DNA of 64,000 bases from the NCBI RefSeq assembly GCF_014852685.1, contig NZ_JACZDF010000007.1:1-64000 (forward strand), in the 5' to 3' direction. This DNA is from Flavimobilis rhizosphaerae. Lineage in GTDB: Bacteria; Actinomycetota; Actinomycetes; Actinomycetales; Cellulomonadaceae. The translations under genes and the position numbers were made by a program. The notes under the pieces are model-generated. The model worked only from the letters and a program-made list of their open reading frames with translations. It was not told the DNA's origin and did no database searches. The first letter of the stretch is position 1. The number at the start of each line of letters is the position of its first letter. Positions 33,375 through 42,660 of this stretch are shown piece after piece.

Positions 33375-35105
33375 TCAGAGCGTAGGCAGCGCCCAGACCG
33401 TCGTGTCGGTCGGCACGCGCCCCTCGTCGAGGCTTGCGCTCGCGAGCACGACCTCGAAACCTGCGGGGAGCGGAACGGGCGCCTCGCCGAGGTTCGTGAG
33501 GACGAGCAGCTCGTCCGTGCAGAAAGCGAGGACCGACGGGTCGTCCCGGAACTCGTCGACCCACGCGAGCGCCCCGTCCCCGAGGTCGCGCGCGCGGCGC
33601 AGCGCGAGGGCCGCCCGGTAGAGCTCGAGCGTCGATCCCTCGACGCCCGTCTGGGCGTCGGCCGCGAGCTCGCGGTACGACTCGGGCTGGGGGAGCCACG
33701 TCGCACCGGTCGGGCCGAAGCCGAGCCCGGGGCTGTCGGCCTCCCACGGAAGCGGGATGCGGCAGCCGTCACGCCCCGCCTCCTGGTATCCCGTGCGGAA
33801 CCAGGTGGGGTCCTGACGCAGCGAGTCGTCGAGCGCGGTGTGCTCGGGCAGGCCGAGCTCCTCGCCCTGGTAGAGGTAGGCGGAGCCCGGGAGCGCGAGC
33901 ATCTGGAGCGTCGCCGCACGGGCCCGACGCAGCCCGAGCGTCGCGTCGGGCTGCGGGTCGTGCGCGCGGATCCCGTTGGGGCGGTGACCCGCGGGCAGCG
34001 CGAGACGCGTCGCGTGGCGCACGACGTCGTGGTTGGAGAGCACCCACGTGCAGGGGGCACCGACGGCGTCGTAGACGCGGAACGACTCGTCGATCGTCGC
34101 GCGCAGGGCGGCGGCGTCCCAGGGTGTCGTGAGGTAGGGGAAGTTAAAGGCCTGCTGCATCTCGTCGGGACGGACGTAGTCGGCGAGCGAGGAGAGCGGC
34201 TCGACCCAGGCCTCGGCGACGAGGGCGCGGTCGCCGTCGTACTCGGCGAGGACGGCGTTCCACTCGCGGTAGATGTCGTGGACGCCGGGCTGGTCGAACA
34301 TGGGGGAGAGGCTCGTCTGCTGCGCGGCGGCACCGTCGGAACCGGTGACCATGGCGGTCGACCAGTCCCAGTCGGGCAGGCCGGGCTTCTTGACGAGGCC
34401 GTGCGCGACGTCGACGCGGAAGCCGTCGACCCCACGGTCGAGCCAGAACCGCAGGACGGAACGGAGCTCGGCGTGGACCTCCTCGCGCGTCCAGTCGAGA
34501 TCGGGCTGGGTCGTGTCGAAGAGGTGGAGGTACCACTGGCGGTCGCCCGTGAGGCCGAGCTCGGCCGCGTCGGGTCGCTGGTCGACGCGCGTCCAGGCGG
34601 GCCCGCCGAAGATCGAGGTCCAGTTGTTGGGCGGCGTCTCGCCGCCGTCGCGGCCCTCGCGGAAGAGGTAGCGGTCGCGAGCGGGGGAGCCGGGGCCGGC
34701 GCGGAGCGCCTCCTGGAACCAGGCGTGCTGGTCGGAGGTGTGGTTGGGGACGAGGTCGACGATGACGCGGAGTCCGAGCTCGGTTGCGCGGGCGCGGAGC
34801 GCGTCGAAGTCCTCGAGCGTGCCGAAGAGCGGGTCGACGTCGCGGTAGTCGGCGACGTCGTAGCCGCCGTCGGCCTGGGGGGAGCGGTAGAACGGGGAGA
34901 GCCACAGGGCGTCGACGCCGATCGCGGCCAGGTGGTCGAGCCGGCGGGTGATGCCGGCGAGGTCGCCCATGCCGTCGCCGTCGCCGTCGGCGAAAGACCG
35001 GGGGTAGACCTGGTAGATGACGGCGTTGCGCCACCACTCGCCCCGGGGGCGCGCGGCGTGGGCAAGGGTCGTCGCGAGGGTCTGCGACGGGGCGATGGTG
35101 GACAC
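33375..35105 (-). CDS. Cytoplasmic alpha-glucosidase (GH13, oligo-1,6-glucosidase/maltase type)
   Basis: 576 residues from GTG 35105, with AGGAG just upstream on the minus strand. WWRNAVIYQVYPRSFADGDGDG at the start is typical of GH13 alpha-glucosidases. Nucleophile Asp in GFRVDVAHGLVK (about residue 231), acid/base Glu in LVAEAWVEP (about 297) and Asp in LSNHDVVRH (about 359). The VAHGL motif fits subfamily 30 enzymes, which release glucose from maltose and short maltodextrins. There is no signal peptide, so it acts on imported sugars. It sits downstream of the LacI-type gene in the same direction. Two dyads precede it. Confidence 0.92.
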   Translation of the reverse strand: MSTIAPSQTLATTLAHAARPRGEWWRNAVIYQVYPRSFADGDGDGMGDLAGITRRLDHLAAIGVDALWLSPFYRSPQADGGYDVADYRDVDPLFGTLEDFDALRARATELGLRVIVDLVPNHTSDQHAWFQEALRAGPGSPARDRYLFREGRDGGETPPNNWTSIFGGPAWTRVDQRPDAAELGLTGDRQWYLHLFDTTQPDLDWTREEVHAELRSVLRFWLDRGVDGFRVDVAHGLVKKPGLPDWDWSTAMVTGSDGAAAQQTSLSPMFDQPGVHDIYREWNAVLAEYDGDRALVAEAWVEPLSSLADYVRPDEMQQAFNFPYLTTPWDAAALRATIDESFRVYDAVGAPCTWVLSNHDVVRHATRLALPAGHRPNGIRAHDPQPDATLGLRRARAATLQMLALPGSAYLYQGEELGLPEHTALDDSLRQDPTWFRTGYQEAGRDGCRIPLPWEADSPGLGFGPTGATWLPQPESYRELAADAQTGVEGSTLELYRAALALRRARDLGDGALAWVDEFRDDPSVLAFCTDELLVLTNLGEAPVPLPAGFEVVLASASLDEGRVPTDTTVWALPTL

Positions 35106-35135
35106 GGGTCGACGCTCCTGGACTCGGACGAGGTG

Positions 35136-35197
35136 CTCGAATCGTTTCGAGGCGTTCAGCGTAACCCGATGCCTGGGGCTTGCTGCAAGTCCCAGGC
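35136..35197 (-). promoter_or_regulatory. Two operator dyads upstream of the alpha-glucosidase gene
   Basis: CTCGAATCGTTTCGAG at 35136-35151 is a perfect 16-bp palindrome with a central CG, the form bound by LacI-family repressors. A 27-bp dyad at 35171-35197 (GCCTGGG...CCCAGGC arms around CTTGC-T-GCAAG) lies 20 bp further upstream and shares GCTGCAAGT with the amylase promoter. Both lie within 31-92 bp of the GTG start. Confidence 0.68.
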
Positions 35198-35338
35198 GCG
35201 TTGCGAACCGGCGGTGCGCGGGTGCCGACGGAGCGCACGTGTGGACTCTGCGGAACCCGTGGTGCCGACCGCGTCGCGCCCTCGACCGAGGCTAGTCCCG
35301 ACCGCTGGGGAGCGGGCCGCGCGGGTGTGCGCCGACCG

Positions 35339-36376
35339 TCAGTCGCCGCTCGGTGCGACCCCCGTCGACTCGCGAACGACGAGCTCGGGGTGGAAGAGGA
35401 TCTCCGAGCGCGAGACCGTCTCGCCAGTGATCTGGGCGACGAGCGACGTGACGGCGGCGGTGCCCATCGCGGTGACCGGCTGCCGGATCGTCGTGAGCGG
35501 GGGCTCGGTGAACGCGATGAGCGGGGAGTCGTCAAAACCGATGACGGAGACGTCGCGCGGCGTCCGTAGGCCGCGGGCCCGGACGGCGCGCGTCGCGCCG
35601 AGCGCCATGAGGTCGGAGCCGCAGATGATGCCGGTGTGGCCCGAGTCGACGAGCTCGCCCGCCGCGGCGGCACCACCCTCGACGGTGAAGAGCGACGTCG
35701 CGACGTGCGGGCTCGCGTCGGTGATGCCGAGGTGGCGGGCGATCGCGGCGGCGAATCCCTCGCGCTTACGGTGCACGGGGACGTAGCGTTCCTGGCCGAT
35801 CGCGAGCCCGATCTTCCGATGGCCGAGCGAGACGAGGTGGCGGACGGCAAGCTCCATCGAGGTGACGTCGTCGTTCGAGATGAACGACGCGTCGACGCCC
35901 TCGGCGAAGCCGTTGACCATGACGAGCGGGACGCCGCGCTCGCGCAGGCGGTGGTACCGCTCGCGGCTCGCGGACGTGTCGGCGTGCAGGCCCGAGACGA
36001 AGACGATGCCAGCGACGCCGTGCTCGAGGAGCATCTCGATGTATTCGTCCTCGGTCGTCCCGCCGGGGGACTGGGTGCACAGGAGCGGTGTGTACCCGTG
36101 CTCGGAGAGTCGCGACTCGATCGCCTGCGCGAACGCAGGGAAGATCGGGTTGGTGAGCTCGGGGACGATGAGCCCGACGAGGCCGGCTGAGTGGCCGCGG
36201 AGCTTTTCGGGTCGCTCGTAGCCGAGGAGGTCGAGGGCAGCGAGCACCGCTTGGCGCGTCTCGCTCGAGACGCCGGCCTTCCCGTTGAGCACACGGGAGA
36301 CCGTCGCGGTGCTCACGCCAGCCTGCTGGGCCAGATCGGTGAGTCGGGTGCGCACGGTGTGCAGGGTACGGGACAA
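35339..36376 (-). CDS. LacI-family transcriptional regulator of the maltodextrin locus
   Basis: 345 residues when started at TTG 36376, which has an AAGGAGG site 5 nt upstream; GTG 36355 is the alternative. The N-terminal helix-turn-helix (RLTDLAQQAGVSTATVSRVL) and hinge (NGKAGVSSETRQAV) are classical LacI. The periplasmic-binding-like effector domain begins at GLVGLIVPELTNPIFPAFAQ and includes FDDSPLIAFTEPPLTTIRQP. It lies between the glucosidase and malE, and operator-like dyads flank it on both sides, so it probably controls the whole locus in response to maltose or maltodextrin. It is transcribed away from malE. Confidence 0.88.
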   Translation of the reverse strand: MSRTLHTVRTRLTDLAQQAGVSTATVSRVLNGKAGVSSETRQAVLAALDLLGYERPEKLRGHSAGLVGLIVPELTNPIFPAFAQAIESRLSEHGYTPLLCTQSPGGTTEDEYIEMLLEHGVAGIVFVSGLHADTSASRERYHRLRERGVPLVMVNGFAEGVDASFISNDDVTSMELAVRHLVSLGHRKIGLAIGQERYVPVHRKREGFAAAIARHLGITDASPHVATSLFTVEGGAAAAGELVDSGHTGIICGSDLMALGATRAVRARGLRTPRDVSVIGFDDSPLIAFTEPPLTTIRQPVTAMGTAAVTSLVAQITGETVSRSEILFHPELVVRESTGVAPSGD

Positions 36377-36495
36377 GAGGGCCTCCTTGCCATGTCCTCG
36401 TTCGTGTCGACGGATCCGCGTGGTGCTGCGGGCGTCATGCGGAACGCGTCGGCGACGACCGGTCGTCCGGGGACTCCCCGGGTCGGGTGAGTGCG

Positions 36496-36556
36496 GCAAC
36501 CGTTGCATGAAAGTTACCGCAACGGCTTGCATCTTGTGCACTCCGACGTCTAGCGT
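36496..36556 (+). promoter_or_regulatory. malE promoter with two GCAA/TTGC dyads
   Basis: -35 TTGCAT (36527-36532) and -10 TAGCGT (36551-36556) are 18 nt apart. Dyads GCAAC-C-GTTGC (36496-36506) and GCAA-CGGC-TTGC (36519-36530) have starts 23 bp apart, and the second overlaps the -35. The LacI-family protein encoded divergently is the obvious candidate binder. Confidence 0.65.
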
Positions 36557-36626
36557 CAGTCTCATCAGGGCGGCGCCCACCGATGTGGGTGGTCGCAAAG
36601 ATGCAGAGAAACGGGAGAACACTCAG

Positions 36627-37892
36627 ATGCGACGGAGCATCCCCATCGTTGCCGCGGCACTTGGCCTCGGCCTCGCCCTCACCGCCTGCTCGGGCGACAC
36701 GGGCAGCAAGAACCCGACCACCACCCCCGCCCCGCAGGCGACCACGTCGGAGGCTCCCAAGCTCTCGGGCGAGCTCTCGATGTGGGTCGACGAGGAGCGC
36801 ATCAAGGACCTCAAGGGCGTCGCGGCCGACTTCGAGGCCGAGTACGGCGTGAAGGTCAACCTCACCCAGAAGGCCTTTGGCGACATCAAGACCGACTTCA
36901 TCTCCCAGGGTGCCCAGGAGGGTGGCCCGGACGTCGTCGTCGGAGCGAACGACTGGACCGGCGAGCTCGTCGCCAACGGTCTCGTCGCCCCCATCCAGCT
37001 CGGTGACGCGGCCTCGGAGCTCTCCGACGGCGGCAAGGCAGCGTTCAGCAACGAGGGCGCCCTCTACGGCGTTCCCTACGCCGTTGAGAACATCGCGCTC
37101 ATCCGCAACAACGAGATCGTCAAGGACACTCCTGAGACGTTCGAGGAGCTCCTCAAGCAGAACGACGAGCTCAAGAAGGACTACCCGATCGTCGTCCAGC
37201 AGGACGCGAAGAACGGTGACGCCTACCACCTGTACCCGCTCATGACCTCCTTCGGCATCTCCTTCTTCAAGCAGGCCGAGGACGGCACGTACATCACCGA
37301 GGCCGGCTTCGGCGGCGAGCAGGGCACGAAGTTCGCCGATTGGCTCGCGGCTCAGGGCAAGGGCGGCGCCGGCTGGCTCTCCGGTGACATCTCCGGCGAC
37401 GTCGCCGCCTCCGCGTTCCGTGAGGGCAAGACGCCGTACATCGTTACCGGCCCGTGGAACGTCGTCGGTGACAAGGGTCGCTTCGTCGAGTCCGGCATGG
37501 ACGTCTCCGTCCTGCCCGTGCCCTCCGCCGGCGGGGACGTCTCGCGTCCGTTCGCTGGTTTCCAGGGCTTCTTCGTCAACGCGACGTCGAAGAACGCCCT
37601 CGCCGCGAACGCCTTCGCCGCCTACCTCGGCACGAGTGACGTCCAGACGAAGCTTTACAAGGAGGGTGGCCGGATCCCGGTGAACACCGTCTCGGCCGCC
37701 GCTGTCGACGACCCGATCCTCAAGGGCTTCGCCGAGGCCGGCGTCAACGCCGTCCCGCAGCCTGGCTTCAAGGAGATGGACGCGGTCTGGGGTGCCATTG
37801 GCTCCGCCCAGATCCAGATCATCGACGGCAAGGCCAAGGACCCGGCGAAGACCTGGTCCGACCTGGCCAACACGGTCAACGGTCTCTTCTGA
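36627..37892 (+). CDS. malE: Maltose/maltodextrin-binding lipoprotein
   Basis: 421 residues from ATG 36627, with GGGAGA 8 nt before. Lipobox LTAC, then a Thr/Pro linker. Extracellular solute-binding protein family 1: LSMWVDEERIKDLKGVAADFE resembles the MalE N-terminus, and VVVGANDWTGELVANGLVAPI, YGVPYAVENIALIRNN and TPYIVTGPWNV complete the fold. It captures maltodextrins released by the amylase. A strong hairpin separates it from malF, which usually allows more binding protein than permease. Confidence 0.93.
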   Translation: MRRSIPIVAAALGLGLALTACSGDTGSKNPTTTPAPQATTSEAPKLSGELSMWVDEERIKDLKGVAADFEAEYGVKVNLTQKAFGDIKTDFISQGAQEGGPDVVVGANDWTGELVANGLVAPIQLGDAASELSDGGKAAFSNEGALYGVPYAVENIALIRNNEIVKDTPETFEELLKQNDELKKDYPIVVQQDAKNGDAYHLYPLMTSFGISFFKQAEDGTYITEAGFGGEQGTKFADWLAAQGKGGAGWLSGDISGDVAASAFREGKTPYIVTGPWNVVGDKGRFVESGMDVSVLPVPSAGGDVSRPFAGFQGFFVNATSKNALAANAFAAYLGTSDVQTKLYKEGGRIPVNTVSAAAVDDPILKGFAEAGVNAVPQPGFKEMDAVWGAIGSAQIQIIDGKAKDPAKTWSDLANTVNGLF

Positions 37893-37898
37893 CCGACA

Positions 37899-37938
37899 AG
37901 GTGACCCGTCCGTCCCGCAGCGGACGGGCGGGTCACCT
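37899..37938 (+). terminator. malE-malF intercistronic hairpin
   Basis: A 17-bp stem with one G-U pair (37899-37915/37922-37938) begins 6 bp after the malE stop. It probably acts as a partial terminator or 3' mRNA stabiliser inside the operon. Confidence 0.72.
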
Positions 37939-38039
37939 CTCGCAGACGCCGGGGCACCCTCTTGAGGCTGGTGTCCCGGCGTCCGCTGCGTAAGTATGAG
38001 ACAGCGCCCGCATCGTTGCGGGCCTCCCAGGAGGAAGTC

Positions 38040-39671
38040 ATGATGGACCGGAGCAAGGCTCCAGAGGCCGAGACGTCGCCCGCACGCACCGGGCAGTCTC
38101 CACCAGGACGGCCGGAGACCCACCACGCGCGCGACATCAAGCCCGGCTTCCTGGTCAAGCTGCTGCTCATGATGCTCGTCAACGCCTTCCTCGTCTTCGG
38201 CATCATGAGCGCGGTGTCGGCCCAGGCGTGGGGTGTGCTCGCCGGGACCGTGGCCATCCTCGTCGTCGTCAACTGGGTCTACTTCTCGCGGCGTGCGATC
38301 CCCGCGAAGTACCTCGTCCCTGGTCTCATCTTCCTTCTCGTGTTCCAGGTGTTCGTGATGGCGTACACCGCGTACGTCGCCTTCACGAACTACGGCACGT
38401 CCCACTCGATCACGCGCGACCAGGCGATCGAACGCATCCAGGAGTACAACGAACGGCAGATGCCCGACTCGCCGACCTACCAGCTCACGGTCCTCGAGCG
38501 TGACGGCGAGATCTCCTTCGGCATCGTCGACGGCGGCGTCGCGAAGGTCGGTTCGGCCGACGAGCCGCTCGCACCCGTCGAGGGAGCGACCGTCACGGGC
38601 GAGGGCGCCGGAGCCCGCATCGACTCCGTCGAGGGCTTCCGCGCGCTCGGCTTCGCCGACCTCCTCGGGCTCCCCGAGGATGTCACAAAGATCCGCGTCC
38701 CGTGGTCGGACGACTCGGCTGACGGTTCGCTCCGGACGACGAACGGCACGATCGGCCTCCGCAACGTCAGTGCGCTCACGTACGACGCGGCGGCGGGCAC
38801 GATGACGAACGTCGAGACCGGTGTGGTCTACACGGAGGGTGACCGCGGATCCTTCGTCGCCCCCGACGGCACCGAGCTCCTGCCGGGCTGGCGCGTCAAT
38901 GTCGGGTTCGAGAACTTCGCGCGCATGGTCACCGACGGCAAGCTGGCAGAGCCCTTCGCGAAGACCATGGCCTGGACCTTCGTCTTCGGGTTCCTCTCGG
39001 TCCTCACGACTTTCGCGGCCGGGCTCCTCCTCGCTGTGACCTTCAACAACATGAGAATGCGCTCGCGAGCCTGGTACCGCGCGATGCTCATCCTCCCGTA
39101 CGCGTTCCCCGGGTTCCTTTCCGCGCTCATCTGGGCCGGCATGCTCAACACGAGCTTCGGCTACATCAACCAGGAGCTGCTCGGCGGGGCCGACATCGCG
39201 TGGCTCGGTGATCCCGTCCTTGCCAAGGTGTCGATCCTCGCTGTCAACCTGTGGCTCGGCTTCCCTTACATGTTCCTCATCTCGACGGGCGCCCTGCAGG
39301 CGATCCCTTCCGACATCTACGAGGCCGCGACGATCGACGGTGCTGGCCCGTTCCGGTCCTTCCGCAGCCTCACGCTCCCGCTCCTCCTCGTCGCAGTGAC
39401 ACCGCTGCTCATCGCGAGCTTCGCGTTCAACTTCAACAACTTCTCGCTCATCTACATGTTGACGAGCGGTGGACCGAAGTTCGTGGGCAACGAGTACAAC
39501 CTCGGGAGCACGGACATCCTCATCTCGATGGTCTACAAGATCGCGGTCGAGGCCGGCGGGACAAAGGACTACGGACTCGCGAGCGCGATGTCCATCGTCA
39601 TCTTTGTCATCGTCGGGCTCGTCTCCTACATCGGGTTCCGCAAGACCCGCCAGCTCGAGGAGATCAACTGA
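38040..39671 (+). CDS. malF: Maltodextrin ABC permease MalF with large extracytoplasmic loop
   Basis: 543 residues; ATG 38040 follows AGGAGGAAG. Two or three N-terminal helices (LLLMMLVNAFLVFGIMSAV, YLVPGLIFLLVFQVFVMAY) are followed by an extracytoplasmic domain of about 180 residues like the P2 loop of enterobacterial MalF. The six-helix permease core then includes the EAA loop (EAATIDGAGPFRSFRSLTLP). Simple actinobacterial sugar permeases lack the P2 loop, so this belongs to the MalF proper branch. It pairs with MalG. Confidence 0.93.
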   Translation: MMDRSKAPEAETSPARTGQSPPGRPETHHARDIKPGFLVKLLLMMLVNAFLVFGIMSAVSAQAWGVLAGTVAILVVVNWVYFSRRAIPAKYLVPGLIFLLVFQVFVMAYTAYVAFTNYGTSHSITRDQAIERIQEYNERQMPDSPTYQLTVLERDGEISFGIVDGGVAKVGSADEPLAPVEGATVTGEGAGARIDSVEGFRALGFADLLGLPEDVTKIRVPWSDDSADGSLRTTNGTIGLRNVSALTYDAAAGTMTNVETGVVYTEGDRGSFVAPDGTELLPGWRVNVGFENFARMVTDGKLAEPFAKTMAWTFVFGFLSVLTTFAAGLLLAVTFNNMRMRSRAWYRAMLILPYAFPGFLSALIWAGMLNTSFGYINQELLGGADIAWLGDPVLAKVSILAVNLWLGFPYMFLISTGALQAIPSDIYEAATIDGAGPFRSFRSLTLPLLLVAVTPLLIASFAFNFNNFSLIYMLTSGGPKFVGNEYNLGSTDILISMVYKIAVEAGGTKDYGLASAMSIVIFVIVGLVSYIGFRKTRQLEEIN

Positions 39672-39672
39672 C

Positions 39673-40611
39673 ATGTCCACGACGCAGATCTCTCCCACGA
39701 CGTCCGGAGACGCACCAGTGGTCTACGAAGTCACGCAGCTCACCCCGAACGAGCGTTTCGCCCGGTGGGCGCGCGAACTCGGCTGGAGGCACCTCGTCGG
39801 GCTCCTCATGATCCCCATCGTGCTCCTGCCGATCCTCTTCGCGCTCTCGATGTCTCTCAAGGGTCCGACGGCCTCGCTCAACGGTGTCGGTGACCAGCGC
39901 ATGTTCACGGCGTTCGACCTCAGCACGTACGAGATGCTCTTCACCGAGACCGTCTTCCCGCGCTGGGCGTTGAACTCGCTCATCATCTGCGGCATCACGG
40001 CGATCGGCACGGTCCTCATGGGATCGGCCGCCGCGTACGCGTTCTCGCGCTTCCGGTTCGCCGGGCGGCGCGGTGGCCTCACGGCGCTGCTCATCGTCCA
40101 GATGTTCCCGCAGATGCTCGCGTTCGTCGCGATCTTCCTCCTCGTGCGGTCGCTCGGCGAGGTCTACCCGTTCCTCGGCGAGAACAACCACGTCGCTCTC
40201 ATCGCCATCTACCTCGGCGGAGCGCTCGGGTCGAACGCGTTCCTCATGTACGGCTTCTTCAACACGGTGCCTCGAGAGCTTGACGAGGCCGCGAAGATCG
40301 ACGGCGCCTCGCACGCCCAGATCTTCTGGACGATCATCCTGCGGCTCGTCCTGCCGATCCTCACGGTTGTCGGCCTGCTGTCGTTCGTCGGGACGTATGG
40401 CGACTTCATCATCGCCAAGGTGCTCATGACGCAGGAGAACAACTACACGATCGCAGTCGGCCTGTACCAGTGGGCGACCCGCCCGCTCGTCACCCCGTGG
40501 GCCCAGTTCGCGGCAGGTGCCGTCATCGCGGCGATCCCCGTCATCATCCTCTTCATGTTCCTCCAGAAGTACATCGTCTCCGGCCTCACTGCGGGGTCGG
40601 TCAAGGGATGA
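39673..40611 (+). CDS. malG: Maltodextrin ABC permease MalG
   Basis: 312 residues from ATG 39673, 1 bp after the malF stop. Six membrane helices, with EAA loop DEAAKIDGASHAQIFWTIILRLVLP and the C-terminal LQKYIVSGLTAGSVKG that is diagnostic of MalG. No ATP-binding subunit follows, so a MsmK-like ATPase elsewhere must power the transporter. The stop overlaps the ATG of the next GH13 gene by 4 bp. Confidence 0.95.
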   Translation: MSTTQISPTTSGDAPVVYEVTQLTPNERFARWARELGWRHLVGLLMIPIVLLPILFALSMSLKGPTASLNGVGDQRMFTAFDLSTYEMLFTETVFPRWALNSLIICGITAIGTVLMGSAAAYAFSRFRFAGRRGGLTALLIVQMFPQMLAFVAIFLLVRSLGEVYPFLGENNHVALIAIYLGGALGSNAFLMYGFFNTVPRELDEAAKIDGASHAQIFWTIILRLVLPILTVVGLLSFVGTYGDFIIAKVLMTQENNYTIAVGLYQWATRPLVTPWAQFAAGAVIAAIPVIILFMFLQKYIVSGLTAGSVKG

Positions 40612-42554
40612 ACCACGGGTCCTCCGGGCCCGTCGCCGAGGCAGGGCGCGCGATGCTGCGCGCCCTGCCTCACCACGACGGTTCCGAGCTCTATACAGCC
40701 CCGGGTCCTCATCGCCTGGGAGACACCGTCCCCGTGCGCGTGCGCGTGCCGCGCACGTCGGAGGTCACCGAGGTGTGGCTCCGCACCGTCCAGGACGCGG
40801 AGCCCCGCATGCGCCGCGCGGCCGTCGTCGACGAGGACGGGCGCGACGTCTGGTACGAGGCCGACGTCCTCGTACACCACCCCGTCACGCACTACCGTTT
40901 CGCGCTCGTCCGGGACGGAGGCGTCGCCTGGCTCTCCGCCGACGGCATCCACGACCGGGGTGTCACCGACGCGCACGACTTCCGTATCTCGACGCACGCA
41001 CCGGGCCCGACGTGGCTGCGCGACGCCATCGTCTACCAGATTTTCCCCGACCGCTTCGCGCGCTCCGCGGCCGCAGACCGTCCTGTTCCCGACTGGGCGG
41101 TCCCAGCAGCGTGGGACGACGAGCCGATCGCCCGGGGTCGCGAGACCGGGACGCAGCTCTACGGGGGAGACCTCGACGGCATCGTCGAGCACCTCGACCA
41201 CGTGAGCGACCTCGGCGTGACGACCGTCTACCTCACGCCCGTCTTCCCCGGGCGGACGTGCCACCGGTACGACGCCGCGACGTTCGATCACGTCGACCCG
41301 CTCCTCGGAGGGAACGAGGCCTACGCGCGCCTCTCGCACGCTCTCCACTCCCGCGGCCTGCGACTCATGGGCGACCTCACGACCAACCACACCGGCGCCT
41401 CCCACGAGTGGTTCGTGCGCGCCCAGGAGGACCCGGCGTCGCCCGAGCGCGACTTCTACCTGTGGACCGAGCCCGATGCTCCCGACGGCGGTCCCGGGTA
41501 CGTCGGCTGGATCGGGCACGCGCACCTCCCCAAGCTCGACTTCCGCTCGCCGGAGCTGCGTGCACGCATGGTCGAGGGGCGCGACTCTGTCGTCGGGCGC
41601 TGGCTCCAGGAGCCGTACGCCCTCGACGGCTGGCGCATCGACGTCGCCAACATGACCGGCCGGTACGGGGCGCTCGACCTCAACCAGGACGTCGCTGCCG
41701 CGGTGCGCGCGACGATCGAGCAGGTCAACGCGGACGGCGCGCTCATCTCCGAGCACTTCCACGACGCGCGCGACGACCTCGCGGGCGACACGTGGCACGC
41801 CAACATGAACTACACGGCGTTCTCCAACCCACTGTGGACGTGGCTGTCCGCCGAGGGCAGCGACGTCTCCTACCAGGCGATGCACGGGGTTCCCGTGCCC
41901 CGACGCCAGGGAGCGGAGGTCGTCGCCGAGATGCGTGACTTCGACGGCGGCCTCCCGTGGGACGTGCTCGTCCGGCAGTGGAACATGCTCGGCTCGCACG
42001 ACACCCCGCGCATCCGCACGCTCGTCGGGTCCCGGGAGCTGCACGAGGTCGCCGCCGGCATCCTCTTCACGTACCTCGGCGTGCCTGTGGTCTTCGCGGG
42101 CGACGAGTTCGGCCTCACGGGAACGACCGGCGAGCACGCGCGCGCGACGATGCCGTGGGATGAGCCCGCGCGTCGGGACGAGCACACCCACGACGTCTAC
42201 CGGCGCCTCGCGGCACTGCGGCACGCGCACCGTGCGCTCCGCGAGGGCTCGCTGCGCTGGGTGCTCGTCGACGATGACGCCCTTGGCTACGTGCGCGAGA
42301 CCCGCGACGAGACGATCCTCGTCGTCGCGGCGCGCGCCCCGTGGACCGGGGCGGTGCTGCCGCTCGGCGGCTCGGCCGAACGGCTCTTCGGGTCGCTCGA
42401 GCTCGGTGCCGTACGCGACGCGGGTGCCGGTGCCGGGCGCGGAGCAGGTGTCGGTGCAGGAGCTGGTGCCGCGTCCGACGACGCGTCACCGAGCACCGAC
42501 GGGCTCGTCGTGCCCGGTGCCGGACCCCACGTCGGGGTCTGGCGGCTGACGTGA
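40608..42554 (+). CDS. GH13 cyclomaltodextrinase/neopullulanase-like enzyme
   Basis: 648 residues, translationally coupled to malG (ATGA). An N-terminal beta domain of the CBM34 kind (about 1-130) precedes a GH13 barrel starting DAIVYQIFPDRFARS. Nucleophile Asp in GWRIDVANMTG (about residue 344), acid/base Glu in ISEHFHD (about 382) and Asp in LGSHDTPR (about 464). No signal peptide. Such enzymes cut cyclodextrins, pullulan or maltodextrins in the cytoplasm, consistent with processing of the imported sugars. The C-terminal domain contains an odd Gly/Ala-rich insertion near residues 605-622. Confidence 0.9.
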   Translation: MNHGSSGPVAEAGRAMLRALPHHDGSELYTAPGPHRLGDTVPVRVRVPRTSEVTEVWLRTVQDAEPRMRRAAVVDEDGRDVWYEADVLVHHPVTHYRFALVRDGGVAWLSADGIHDRGVTDAHDFRISTHAPGPTWLRDAIVYQIFPDRFARSAAADRPVPDWAVPAAWDDEPIARGRETGTQLYGGDLDGIVEHLDHVSDLGVTTVYLTPVFPGRTCHRYDAATFDHVDPLLGGNEAYARLSHALHSRGLRLMGDLTTNHTGASHEWFVRAQEDPASPERDFYLWTEPDAPDGGPGYVGWIGHAHLPKLDFRSPELRARMVEGRDSVVGRWLQEPYALDGWRIDVANMTGRYGALDLNQDVAAAVRATIEQVNADGALISEHFHDARDDLAGDTWHANMNYTAFSNPLWTWLSAEGSDVSYQAMHGVPVPRRQGAEVVAEMRDFDGGLPWDVLVRQWNMLGSHDTPRIRTLVGSRELHEVAAGILFTYLGVPVVFAGDEFGLTGTTGEHARATMPWDEPARRDEHTHDVYRRLAALRHAHRALREGSLRWVLVDDDALGYVRETRDETILVVAARAPWTGAVLPLGGSAERLFGSLELGAVRDAGAGAGRGAGVGAGAGAASDDASPSTDGLVVPGAGPHVGVWRLT

Positions 42555-42648
42555 GCAGCGCTGCCGTGCTGCTCGCACCGAGAGTGCTCGGCGTCGCGAT
42601 CCTCTGCGAGCTGGTGGCCCGCCCGTGAGCACACGACGCCTGCTCGAC

Positions 42649-42654
42649 TAGGGT
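42649..42654 (+). promoter_or_regulatory. -10 box of dgt, leaderless
   Basis: TAGGGT lies 6 nt before GTG 42661. No purine-rich ribosome site is present. Confidence 0.55.
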
Positions 42655-42660
42655 TGTCCC

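Noticed and set aside
33264-35786. 840-codon plus-strand frame
   Set aside because: Antisense shadow of the alpha-glucosidase and LacI-type genes, whose catalytic and HTH motifs are complete on the minus strand.
36435-39698. 1087-codon open frame on the minus strand across malE and malF
   Set aside because: Antisense shadow of well-supported genes with a repetitive Asp/Glu/Arg/Val composition.
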